Below are positions 44,965-53,223 of a DNA stretch of 64,000 bases, piece by piece. Numbering within the stretch: position 1 is the stretch's first letter; each line of letters opens with the position of its first letter. This DNA comes from an uncultured Blautia sp. (GTDB taxonomy: Bacteria > Bacillota > Clostridia > Lachnospirales > Lachnospiraceae): contig CAKRRG010000002.1 of NCBI GenBank assembly GCA_934394545.1, forward strand, positions 50,251 through 114,250. Reading direction: 5' to 3'. Made by a program: the position numbers and the translations under genes. The notes under the pieces were generated by a model that ran no database searches, was not told the origin of the DNA, and worked only from the letters and a program-made list of their open reading frames with translations.

Positions 44965-45984
44965 ATGTCTTCAATACTTATTCAAAATGTGAGCAAAACC
45001 TTCGAGACAAAAGATGGTTCTGTACACGCACTGAAAAACGTAAGTCTCTCCATTGAATCCGGAGATATTTACGGAATCATCGGAATGTCCGGTGCAGGAA
45101 AAAGTACCCTGGTGCGCTGCATGAATTTTCTTGAAGTTCCATCAGAAGGAAAAGTTCTCATAGATGGAAAATCTCTTGGCGAATTTTCGCCAAAGGAACT
45201 TCGCAAAGAGCGGGAAAAAATAGGAATGATCTTTCAGCATTTCAACCTGCTTATGCAAAAAAACGTACTGGAAAATATTTGTTTTCCGTTGTACATTCAG
45301 GGGAAGAAAAAAGCTGAAGCAAGAGCAAAGGCTCTTGAGTTACTGGAAATTGTAGGACTGGCAGATAAAGCGAAAGCATATCCGGCACAGCTCTCCGGTG
45401 GTCAGAAACAAAGAGTGGCAATTGCCAGAGCTCTGGCTTCCAATCCACAGATTCTGCTTTGTGATGAAGCTACAAGCGCCCTGGATCCTCAGACAACATC
45501 TTCCATATTAGAGCTTTTGAAGGACATCAATCAGAAATTTGGAATCACAATTGTGATCATTACCCATCAGATGTCAGTTGTCCGTGAGATTTGTACTCAT
45601 GTGGCGATTATGAAAGAGGGTGAGGTAAAAGAGCAGGGACTGGTAGAGGATATTTTCAACCATCCGAAATCACAGGTGGCCAAAGAACTGATCAGCCGGG
45701 ATACCGGATCTGAGGTAGAAAGCCAGAAACAGACTCAGCCCGAGATTCAAAGCGGTGAAATCATTCGAATTGTATTTTCCGAAAACTCTGCATTTGAACC
45801 GGTTATCGCAAACCTTGTATTAACGTTCCACGAACCTGTAAACATCCTGAAAGCCGATACCAAAAATGTTGGCGGTGTAGCCAAAGGAGAGATGATTCTC
45901 CAGTTTATGAATGGCAGCACTCATGTACAGGAAATGAAAGAATATCTTACAGAACGTGGACTTGCAATAGGGGAGGCGAACTGA
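44965..45984 (+). CDS. metN: Methionine ABC transporter ATP-binding protein
   Basis: A 339-residue ATPase of the D/L-methionine importer. It shows Walker A GMSGAGKST (40-48), the signature LSGGQ, Walker B LLCDEATSALD and the switch His in ITHQMS. The C-terminal NIL/ACT-like domain (about 265-339) is the regulatory methionine-binding part that allows substrate inhibition. It is followed after 2 bp by metI, so translation is coupled. Confidence 0.94.
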   Translation: MSSILIQNVSKTFETKDGSVHALKNVSLSIESGDIYGIIGMSGAGKSTLVRCMNFLEVPSEGKVLIDGKSLGEFSPKELRKEREKIGMIFQHFNLLMQKNVLENICFPLYIQGKKKAEARAKALELLEIVGLADKAKAYPAQLSGGQKQRVAIARALASNPQILLCDEATSALDPQTTSSILELLKDINQKFGITIVIITHQMSVVREICTHVAIMKEGEVKEQGLVEDIFNHPKSQVAKELISRDTGSEVESQKQTQPEIQSGEIIRIVFSENSAFEPVIANLVLTFHEPVNILKADTKNVGGVAKGEMILQFMNGSTHVQEMKEYLTERGLAIGEAN

Positions 45985-45986
45985 TT

Positions 45987-46646
45987 ATGTGGACGAAGCA
46001 AGTAACCGATATGATTATAGCAGGTGTGGGTGAGACTTTATACATGACACTTTTCTCCACCTTTTTTGGATATGTATTCGGAATGCCCCTTGGTATTCTG
46101 CTGAAAGTATCTGATAAAGAAGGTCTGCGGCCAAATGCAGTACTTTATAAGATCCTGGATGTGATTGCCAATATTTTCCGAAGTATCCCATTTTTGATCC
46201 TTTTGATCCTGCTCATTCCATTCACCAGATTTCTGGTAGGAAAAAGCTATGGAACTACAGCTACTATCGTACCCCTTACCATTGCGGCAATCCCTTTTAT
46301 CGGACGAATGGTAGAGTCTTCTCTGAATGAAGTAGATGCGGGAGTTATCGAGGCTGCAAGATCCATGGGAGCAAGTAATCTTCAGATCGTATTTAGGGTA
46401 ATGCTGGTAGAAGCAAGAACATCCCTGATCTCAGGAGCTACCATTGTAACAGGGACTATCCTTGGTTACTCCGCAATGGCAGGAACCGTAGGAGGCGGCG
46501 GACTTGGAGACATTGCAGTGCGATATGGATATAACCGCTGGCAGACAGATATTATGCTGGTAACAGTTATTCTTCTGGTAGTACTGGTGCAGATTTTCCA
46601 GACCATTGGTATGTTGATTGCCAACAAGCTGGACAAACGAAAATAG
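45987..46646 (+). CDS. metI: Methionine ABC transporter permease
   Basis: A 219-residue membrane protein with five to six spans and the permease EAA loop (EVDAGVIEAARSMGASNLQ), followed by the typical GYSAMAGTVGGGGLGDIAVRYGY near the C-terminus. It forms the homodimeric channel with two MetN subunits. Length and sequence are standard for the family. Confidence 0.95.
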   Translation: MWTKQVTDMIIAGVGETLYMTLFSTFFGYVFGMPLGILLKVSDKEGLRPNAVLYKILDVIANIFRSIPFLILLILLIPFTRFLVGKSYGTTATIVPLTIAAIPFIGRMVESSLNEVDAGVIEAARSMGASNLQIVFRVMLVEARTSLISGATIVTGTILGYSAMAGTVGGGGLGDIAVRYGYNRWQTDIMLVTVILLVVLVQIFQTIGMLIANKLDKRK

Positions 46647-46699
46647 AGAATAAAATAATAACAATAAATATAATTTTTAAAAATGAGGAGGAAACTATT

Positions 46700-47581
46700 A
46701 TGAAAAAATTAATCGCAGCAGCTCTTACAGGAGCATTAGTACTTGGAACAGTTGGAACATCTGTTGTATTCGCGGCAGATGATGACAAAACCATCACAGT
46801 AGCAGCTTCTGAGACACCACATTCTGAAATCCTTGAGGCAGCAAAGCCTATTCTTGAAGAGGAAGGCTATGACCTTGAGGTAACGGTATTTGATGATTAT
46901 GTACAGCCAAATGAAGTTGTAGAGAGTGGTGATTTCGATGCAAACTATTTCCAGCACATTCCATATCTGAACAGCTTCAACGAGGAGAAAGGAACCCACC
47001 TTGTAAATGCAGGCGGAATCCACTACGAGCCATTTGGAATTTATCCGGGAACAAAGTCCAGCCTTGATGATATCGCAGACGGCGACACGATCGCAGTACC
47101 GAACGATACCACAAACGAGGCAAGAGCACTTCTCCTTCTCCAGGACAACGGAATTATCAAACTGAAAGACGGTGCTGGCCTTGAGGCAACGGTAAACGAT
47201 ATTGAGGAGAACCCATACAACGTAGAAATCGTTGAGCTTGCAGCTGAGCAGGTAGCGCGTGTTGCAGAAGAGACTTCTTACATTGTCCTTAACGGAAACT
47301 ATGCACTTCAGGCTGGTTACTCTGTATCCAAAGATGCACTTGCATATGAGACCTCTGATTCTGAAGCTGCAAAAACTTATGTAAACGTAATCGCAGTAAA
47401 AGAAGGAAACGAGAACAGCGACAAGATCAAAGCGCTTGTAGACGTATTAAAATCTGACGAGATCAAAGATTTCATCAACGAGAAATATGACGGAGCAGTT
47501 ATCCCGTTCGAGGACAGCGATGATGCTGCAACTGAAGCAGATGCAGATGCTGAGACTGAAACAACAGACGACGCAGAATAA
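46700..47581 (+). CDS. metQ: Methionine-binding protein MetQ, apparently not a lipoprotein
   Basis: A 293-residue NLPA-family binding protein (VAASETPHSEILEAAKPIL, FDANYFQHIPYLN, NDTTNEARALLLLQ). The N-terminal signal sequence ends VVFA-ADDD, a signal peptidase I site; there is no Cys, whereas MetQ in Firmicutes is normally lipid-anchored. The C-terminus carries an acidic, Ala/Asp/Glu/Thr-rich extension of about 22 residues. If cleaved, the protein would be released, so either the signal stays uncleaved or the tail retains it. A good terminator follows. Confidence 0.92.
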   Translation: MKKLIAAALTGALVLGTVGTSVVFAADDDKTITVAASETPHSEILEAAKPILEEEGYDLEVTVFDDYVQPNEVVESGDFDANYFQHIPYLNSFNEEKGTHLVNAGGIHYEPFGIYPGTKSSLDDIADGDTIAVPNDTTNEARALLLLQDNGIIKLKDGAGLEATVNDIEENPYNVEIVELAAEQVARVAEETSYIVLNGNYALQAGYSVSKDALAYETSDSEAAKTYVNVIAVKEGNENSDKIKALVDVLKSDEIKDFINEKYDGAVIPFEDSDDAATEADADAETETTDDAE

Positions 47582-47608
47582 TCGATAAAAACAGAATTGC
47601 TTAATTGG

Positions 47609-47658
47609 AAAGACAGGCTGGAAAACATCGAAAGAGATGTGCTTCAGTCTGTCTTTTA
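47609..47658 (+). terminator. Terminator of the metNIQ operon
   Basis: AAAGACAGGCTG (47609-47620) pairs with CAGTCTGTCTTT (47645-47656) with one wobble, ending in a T tract. An inner ACATC/GATGT helix extends the hairpin. Confidence 0.8.
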
Positions 47659-47729
47659 AAGTGGTTGAAAAAAATCCTGGAATCTGCTATTATAGATACG
47701 AATTTTTTTAGGTATCGAGGTGAGGCCAA

Positions 47730-48131
47730 GTGAAAAAAACTGAATGTGTAAGCCGTGGCATCTGTCTGCTTTTCAGTGTGGCAGTGGCAGTGCTATGTAT
47801 TTTCTTTGCCGGCATGGAGGCGAAGAATGTTATGCATATTTATGATTTGAAACCGGCCTCCGCTTCTTTGATCTCACCTGAGTTTTCCAGAAGTGCCCAG
47901 ACAAGTGCGGAAGAATTGACAGGACTTCGGCAAGTGTCTGTAAGACTGGAGACGGACCAGCGTCTTCGTTGCAGGAGCAGTGTGGAAATCGTGGTGTTCA
48001 TCATGCTGGCAGTTCTGCTTGCGAATACCGTATTCTATAAAACCAAAAAGCGTCTGTTGACTAGAAATGACACGGATGGCAGACGGTTTATCATCTGTTA
48101 CATCCATCATCAGGATGGACAGAGCCTCTGA
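47730..48131 (+). CDS. Hypothetical two-span membrane protein
   Basis: A 133-residue protein starting with GTG, preceded by GAGGTGAGG. Hydrophobic helices at about 11-28 and 85-102 flank an extracytoplasmic loop of about 55 residues with no recognised motif; the C-terminus is basic with several His. It is the first gene after the metQ terminator and lies upstream of a transporter operon, so it may be its first member. I do not recognise a family. Confidence 0.6.
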   Translation: MKKTECVSRGICLLFSVAVAVLCIFFAGMEAKNVMHIYDLKPASASLISPEFSRSAQTSAEELTGLRQVSVRLETDQRLRCRSSVEIVVFIMLAVLLANTVFYKTKKRLLTRNDTDGRRFIICYIHHQDGQSL

Positions 48132-48132
48132 G

Positions 48133-48176
48133 AATCATATACCCTTGTTTTTCCATGTAAACAAACGTATATGATT
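48133..48176 (+). promoter_or_regulatory. Long hairpin or palindrome just before the small transporter gene
   Basis: AATCATATAC (48133-48142) pairs perfectly with GTATATGATT (48167-48176). After a 2x2 internal loop, TTGTTT pairs with AAACAA. No T run follows; the Shine-Dalgarno GGAGG of the 31-aa gene begins 2 nt later. It could be an operator or an mRNA processing or translation-control element. Confidence 0.6.
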
Positions 48177-48192
48177 GGAGGTATGACACCAT

Positions 48193-48288
48193 ATGTTACT
48201 TAATATTTTTATAGGAGTAATGATTGTTGCAGCTATTGCCGCAGGTATCTGGATGGCATGGTTTGACAGTCATGGAGGAAAGAAATGA
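48193..48288 (+). CDS. 31-residue single-span membrane peptide
   Basis: The frame encodes MLLNIFIGVMIVAAIAAGIW and ends MAWFDSHGGKK. It has one membrane helix (residues 2-23), an aromatic belt and a basic tail. GGAGG lies 10 nt before the ATG, and its stop overlaps the transporter start (ATGA at 48285-48288), so translation is coupled. Small hydrophobic subunits of this kind often stabilise or regulate an adjacent transporter; that role is inferred from position. It is too short for routine gene prediction. Confidence 0.7.
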   Translation: MLLNIFIGVMIVAAIAAGIWMAWFDSHGGKK

Positions 48289-49637
48289 TAGCACAGATTT
48301 TAGCAGTAATTATTTTCCTGGCAATGTTCATATTGATCATTACAGAGGTCTGGGAAAGACATATTGTTACACTGGGATGTGCGGTTCTTACATTGATTCT
48401 TGTATTCGGAATCTGTATGCACAGCCCTCAGGCAATTATTGAAACATTGAATATACATAGTATTTTTTCACCGGAATTCTGGCACACCGCAGGTGAAGCA
48501 GGGGAAGCCTCTGCCGGAATCAACTGGGAAACCATCGTGTTCATTGCTGGTATGATGATCATGGTTGAAGGAATGGCAAATTCCGGATTTTTCCGTTGGT
48601 TATGTATGAAAATCGCAAAAATGGTAAAATACCAGATCATCCCGATTTTTATTACATTTATGCTCCTGTCTTTTGTACTTGCTATGTTTATCGACAGTAT
48701 TACCGTAATCCTGTTTCTGGCAGCGGTTACAGTAGAATTGTCACAGTTGCTTAAATTCAACCCGGTTCCAATGATCCTTGCAGAAATTTTCTGTGCCAAC
48801 CTGGGTGGATCTGCTACTATGTGTGGAGATCCGCCGAACATTATCATAGGAACCTCCTTTGGATTTTCCTTTGCGGATTTCCTGACCAATACAGGTCTGA
48901 TCGCATTTGTAGCATTGATACTTGTTGTAATTTACTTTTACTTTGTTTTCCGCAAGGAACTTACAGAGAATGCGGGAAAAATCGACCCATCCACTTTACC
49001 GGATCCGGAAGAAGCTATTGTAAGCAAGAAAGGATTTACTATCAGCTGCGTGATCTTCCTTTGTGCAGTTGTTTTACTGGTATCACATTCAGCGACAGGA
49101 CTTACCGTATCCTGTATCGGTGTATTTATTGCAGCTATCACATTGATCACTTCAGGAAAAGATGCTATAGATCTTCTGAAAAAAGTTGATTACAAAACCC
49201 TGTTGTTCTTTGTAGGACTTTTTGTAGTTGTAGGTGGTCTGGAGCAGACTGGCATCCTGACAATTCTTGCAGGATTTATTGGTAAGGTAAGCGGTGGAAA
49301 TCTGAAGATCATGATTGCTATCATTATCTGGGTATCTGCTGTGGCAAGTGCATTTATTGATAATATCCCGTTTGCAGCTACTATGATTCCGGTTATCAAC
49401 GATTTGGCAGCAGCACAGGGAATTAATATTTCCATTCTTGCATGGGCTCTTGCAATGGGTACTGATATTGGTGGAAGCGCAACTCCTATCGGAGCTTCCG
49501 CAAACGTAGTTGGTATTGCAACAGCAGCTAAGAGCGGTCATATGATCAAGTGGGGAAAATATTGTAAGGCAATGGCACCAGCCACGATCCTGGTAATCCT
49601 TATTTCCATGCTGATGATCTATGCAAGATATTTATAA
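48285..49637 (+). CDS. ArsB/NhaD (IT-superfamily) ion transporter
   Basis: A 450-residue integral membrane protein with 11-12 spans. The repeated motifs ANLGGSATMCGDPPNIIIG and GTDIGGSATPIGASANVVGI are the substrate-site hairpins of the ion transporter superfamily (ArsB, NhaD, P-protein, SLC13). It likely exchanges an anion or Na+ with protons; the substrate cannot be told from sequence. It is translationally coupled to the upstream 31-residue peptide and followed by a cytidylate-kinase-like gene. Confidence 0.88.
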   Translation: MIAQILAVIIFLAMFILIITEVWERHIVTLGCAVLTLILVFGICMHSPQAIIETLNIHSIFSPEFWHTAGEAGEASAGINWETIVFIAGMMIMVEGMANSGFFRWLCMKIAKMVKYQIIPIFITFMLLSFVLAMFIDSITVILFLAAVTVELSQLLKFNPVPMILAEIFCANLGGSATMCGDPPNIIIGTSFGFSFADFLTNTGLIAFVALILVVIYFYFVFRKELTENAGKIDPSTLPDPEEAIVSKKGFTISCVIFLCAVVLLVSHSATGLTVSCIGVFIAAITLITSGKDAIDLLKKVDYKTLLFFVGLFVVVGGLEQTGILTILAGFIGKVSGGNLKIMIAIIIWVSAVASAFIDNIPFAATMIPVINDLAAAQGINISILAWALAMGTDIGGSATPIGASANVVGIATAAKSGHMIKWGKYCKAMAPATILVILISMLMIYARYL

Positions 49638-49670
49638 TGCATTTCAATTTTGCTTAGAAAGGAGGATACC

Positions 49671-50279
49671 ATGAAAACACAGAAACAGGTAATTATTTCT
49701 ATCGGACGAGAGTTCGGAAGTGCAGGACACGAGATTGCAGAGCGAATTGCAAAACGTTATGGATTGTCTCTTTATGATCACAATCTTTTAAGAGAAGTTG
49801 CAGATCTTCATAATGTAAAAACGGAGGATCTGGAAATCTATGATGAGATGAAGCATAACAAATTCCTTTACAGAACGGTAAAAGGAATGAGCAGCTCTCC
49901 AGCTGACAATGTTGCTATGATGCAGTTTAATTTCCTGCGGGAAAAAGCTGAGAAAGGAGAATCCTTTGTGGTTGTAGGACGTTGTTCAGAAACAATCCTT
50001 AAGGACTATCCGGGGCTGATTTCTATTTTCATTATTGGAAACATGGATCACAAAATTGCCCGTGTATCCAAGCTTTATGGAAAGAATGAGAAAGAGGCTG
50101 AGCGTTTCATCCGGGAAAAGGACAGAAAACGTAAAAAATATCATGACAGCCATTGCAAAACCAAATGGTCTGAGTCACATAATTACGACCTGAGTCTGAA
50201 CAGCAGTACTCTGGGCGTTAGTGGCAGTGTGGATTTTTTGTCTTTATATATTGACAAAAGAATAGAAAAAATGGAATAA
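49671..50279 (+). CDS. Cytidylate kinase-like protein
   Basis: A 202-residue P-loop-type protein of the cytidylate-kinase-like family (PF13189): VIISIGREFGSAGHEIAERIAKRYG at the start and FVVVGRCSETIL and ARVSKLYG later. The glycine loop GREFGSAG replaces the classic GxxGxGKS, as is usual for this family. ATG 49671 follows AAGGAGGA. It closes the transporter operon; family members often sit beside membrane proteins, but a common role is not known. A terminator follows. Confidence 0.85.
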   Translation: MKTQKQVIISIGREFGSAGHEIAERIAKRYGLSLYDHNLLREVADLHNVKTEDLEIYDEMKHNKFLYRTVKGMSSSPADNVAMMQFNFLREKAEKGESFVVVGRCSETILKDYPGLISIFIIGNMDHKIARVSKLYGKNEKEAERFIREKDRKRKKYHDSHCKTKWSESHNYDLSLNSSTLGVSGSVDFLSLYIDKRIEKME

Positions 50280-50295
50280 TGGAGTAAGTGACCAG

Positions 50296-50334
50296 GGTTC
50301 TGTCAAGACACAAAAATGTCATGACAGAACCTTT
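50296..50334 (+). terminator. Terminator of the transporter operon
   Basis: GGTTCTGTC (50296-50304) pairs with GACAGAACC (50323-50331), with an inner ACA/TGT helix, followed by TTTG-TT. Confidence 0.7.
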
Positions 50335-50424
50335 GTTGCTTCAAAAATCAAAAGTCCCGGTTGGCTTGGGACGTTGGCTACGGTAACATTGTGAACATGC
50401 TGGTTTAAAGAAGGAGACAAAAAG

Positions 50425-52446
50425 ATGTTTCTTGAAAAAAATAAGGACAGAATAGAAAGAGACTTTGAAGATTTTTCCAGGGAACTGCCGGAAATGGCGA
50501 AAGAAATAAAGAAAAGAATGGAAGCATTAAGTGCTGATATTGTAATCGGAATGAAGTATCTTTACAGTAATATGCCATATAGCGATGTGGGGAATTACAC
50601 ATTTGATACTTATCTGGATTATGTGCAGCAGGGAATTTATCTCTGGAAAAATTCATCTTATGTAAGGGAATATCCAGAGCTTTATTTCCTGAATTATGTG
50701 CTTTTTCATCGTATAAATGATGAGGAAATCAAGCCTTGCCGTACCTTTTTCTGGGAGAAGATCAAGGATCGGATCCAGGGGATGAGTATGATGGAAGCGG
50801 CATTGGAAATTAATCACTGGTGTGCAGGAGAGGTGATGTATCAGGAAACGGACTTGCGTACCGGTTCGGCACTGGAAGTATACAGAAGTGGTGTAGGTCG
50901 TGGTGGAGAAGAAACGGTTTTTGTGATAAATGTGCTGAGAAGTGCTGGAATTCCAGCCAGAGCAGCATATGTGCAAAGATGGTCTCACTGTGACGGAAAT
51001 CATGTCTGGGTGGAAGTGTGGTGCGATGGTGACTGGCATTATCTGGGAGCCTGCGAACCGGAAGCTGTTCTTGATAAGGGCAAGTTTACAAATGCAGCAT
51101 CAAGAGCCATGATGATCGGTTCCAGATGGTATGACCGTGCCATGCCGGATGAAGAAGTAATTGGAAAAGACGGAATGAATCGTATCCTGAATCTTCTTGG
51201 CAGATATGCAAAAACAAGGCGGATTACAATCTGTGTTGAGGATTTGGATGGTACTCCGGTAGCTGGTGCAAGGGTTCAGGCGGAGGTGATGAATTACGGA
51301 GAATTTTCTCCTATTACCCGGCTTTTGACGAATGAAGATGGCTGTATTTCTTTTGAAACAGGACTTGGCAGTCTGTTGATCTGTGCTGTTTATGGCGGCG
51401 CTTATGGAGAAAAAGTAATCGATACAAGAGAAGGCCATACATTTGTCTGTACTCTTGGAGAGGAATATGAAGAGGAACTTTGGGTGGATTTTGACATGAA
51501 TGCACCTGAGAGTACGGGAAGAACGAAATGGACCATAACAAAAGAACAGGAACTGGAGAATCAGCGCCGGGTTGCGGAAGAGACAGAACATTGTCGGCGC
51601 AAGATTGAAAAGTTTCAGCCACTATGGAAACGCTGCCTTTTCGGACATACTATAGAAGAGGTGGAACCGATGATGGATGTTCTGTCTGAGAAAGACAGAA
51701 GAGATGCGTTTCCGGAAGTGCTGGAAGGGCATTATCAGGAGTCTTCTGTTTATCGGGAATTTAACCCGGATGAGATTTACATACCATATGTATGGAATCC
51801 ACGTGTAGAAAATGAGGTTCTTACGAAATGGAGAAAGAAGATTCTGGGATATTTTGATGAGAAACAGAGGAATGCTTTTGAAGGGGATCCGAAGAGCATC
51901 TGGACCTGGATCAAGAACAATATTTCTGTGCGAAACGATAAGGAACGTGTAACTGCATACACAACTCCCGGTGCGGCTCTGGATCTGGGAATTGCAGGTG
52001 AGAAATCTCATAAGGTTTTGTTTGTGGCAATTGCAAGAACCCTTGGAATTCCATCCCGTCTTAATCCGGCAGATGGTGCTATTGAATACTGGGATGGAAG
52101 GAAATTTGCAGCAGTGCTGGAGGAAAGCCGCAAAGAGTCCCACCTTACGGTCCTTTCCGGGGAAAAAGAGGACTGGGAATATCTTCAGGACTGGACTCTT
52201 GCAGTCACTGACGGTGAAGGTTATCTGACTTTGGATTTCAGAAACTGCAAGTGGGAGAATGGAATGCTAGAGCTTGACATTATGCCTGGGGCCTACAGGC
52301 TGATTACCGGAAGGCGTTTGCCTGATGGAACGATTCTTGGAAAAAGATTTGATTTCCATATTGATAAAGATGAGACGAAGAAGATAGAATTAGAGCTTCG
52401 CGAAGCACAAGAAGGTTTTGGTCAAAATGAATCGAGAACAAATTAA
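50425..52446 (+). CDS. Transglutaminase-fold protein lacking the catalytic Cys
   Basis: A 673-residue cytoplasmic protein of the large bacterial transglutaminase-like family. The active-site strand reads GRGGEETVF, where family members typically have GRCGEES; Gly160 occupies the nucleophile position (GGT, one base from TGT). The His193 region (GNHVWVEVW) and the LGACEPEAVLD segment are retained. A CarboxypepD/Ig-like insert (about 265-330) and a second transglutaminase-like half (about 535-600; LFVAIARTLGIPSRLNP) follow. No signal peptide is seen. It may be a non-enzymatic binding protein. Confidence 0.82.
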   Translation: MFLEKNKDRIERDFEDFSRELPEMAKEIKKRMEALSADIVIGMKYLYSNMPYSDVGNYTFDTYLDYVQQGIYLWKNSSYVREYPELYFLNYVLFHRINDEEIKPCRTFFWEKIKDRIQGMSMMEAALEINHWCAGEVMYQETDLRTGSALEVYRSGVGRGGEETVFVINVLRSAGIPARAAYVQRWSHCDGNHVWVEVWCDGDWHYLGACEPEAVLDKGKFTNAASRAMMIGSRWYDRAMPDEEVIGKDGMNRILNLLGRYAKTRRITICVEDLDGTPVAGARVQAEVMNYGEFSPITRLLTNEDGCISFETGLGSLLICAVYGGAYGEKVIDTREGHTFVCTLGEEYEEELWVDFDMNAPESTGRTKWTITKEQELENQRRVAEETEHCRRKIEKFQPLWKRCLFGHTIEEVEPMMDVLSEKDRRDAFPEVLEGHYQESSVYREFNPDEIYIPYVWNPRVENEVLTKWRKKILGYFDEKQRNAFEGDPKSIWTWIKNNISVRNDKERVTAYTTPGAALDLGIAGEKSHKVLFVAIARTLGIPSRLNPADGAIEYWDGRKFAAVLEESRKESHLTVLSGEKEDWEYLQDWTLAVTDGEGYLTLDFRNCKWENGMLELDIMPGAYRLITGRRLPDGTILGKRFDFHIDKDETKKIELELREAQEGFGQNESRTN

Positions 52447-53179
52447 ATATATAGCCATGTTTACCATGCTGTTGAATCATATTGCTAACATCTTCCTGGA
52501 ACCGGATACATTCCTTTTCCAGGTCTTGGTGGATGTGGGGTATTTTACTGCTATTACCATGTGTTATTTTTTGGTAGAGGGCTACGGCTATACGCATTCC
52601 AAAGAAAAATACGGCAAACGGCTGCTTCTGTTTGCCGTAATCTCTGAGATTCCCTTCTGTCTGGCCTTTACAGAGGAAAGGGTTCTCCAATTTGTAAATA
52701 TGAATATGCTGTTTACGCTTTTTTTGTGTTTTTTGATCCTTTATACAATGGAAAGAATTCCCTCAGGCAGACATCAGACTCTTCGTATTCTGGGGCTGGT
52801 ATTCATTTCGGTGTACAGTGACTGGGCATTACTGGCGCCGGTTTTTACTTACTGGTTTGCTTCTTGTGGAGCAATAGGTTCTCAGGGGAAAACGCTTTCG
52901 GTAAGCGAACGAAATAAGCGTCTTTGGTCTGTTTTCGGAAAAGCAATGTTATTCTTCGGGATTTTAAATTTTATAGAAAATATGGAAACAACAACGCTTA
53001 GCGTAAGCATTTTACAAACCTTGGGTGCTGTTTCCGGAATCCTGCTTTCCGGTATCTGCATCATTTACTTGTATAATGGAAAACGTTCTGAGAAACATAC
53101 TGCTTTTTCTAAATGGTTTTTCTACATTTTTTATCCGGCGCATTTACTGGTATTGGGAGTTCTGCGCCTGGTCATCTGA
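52427..53179 (+). CDS. TraX-family membrane protein
   Basis: A 250-residue polytopic protein with about eight spans, starting MNREQIKYIAMFTMLLNHIA, the conserved opening of TraX-like proteins (PF05857). TraX acetylates F-pilin in E. coli, but chromosomal Firmicutes homologues have unknown, probably acyltransferase-type roles. It overlaps the upstream gene by 20 bp. There are no conjugation genes nearby, so a pilin-related role is unlikely. Confidence 0.85.
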   Translation: MNREQIKYIAMFTMLLNHIANIFLEPDTFLFQVLVDVGYFTAITMCYFLVEGYGYTHSKEKYGKRLLLFAVISEIPFCLAFTEERVLQFVNMNMLFTLFLCFLILYTMERIPSGRHQTLRILGLVFISVYSDWALLAPVFTYWFASCGAIGSQGKTLSVSERNKRLWSVFGKAMLFFGILNFIENMETTTLSVSILQTLGAVSGILLSGICIIYLYNGKRSEKHTAFSKWFFYIFYPAHLLVLGVLRLVI

Positions 53180-53223
53180 GAAAGACTGTGCAATAAAATA
53201 TAGTTACAGAAAGGATATTCTTT

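Noticed and set aside
49650..49670. Earlier TTG start for the cytidylate-kinase-like gene
   Set aside because: It would place the AAGGAGGA ribosome site inside the coding region; ATG 49671 is properly spaced.
52427..53179. Conjugative element suggested by the TraX-like gene
   Set aside because: No relaxase, type IV secretion or integrase genes are present, and TraX-like proteins are common in Firmicutes chromosomes.
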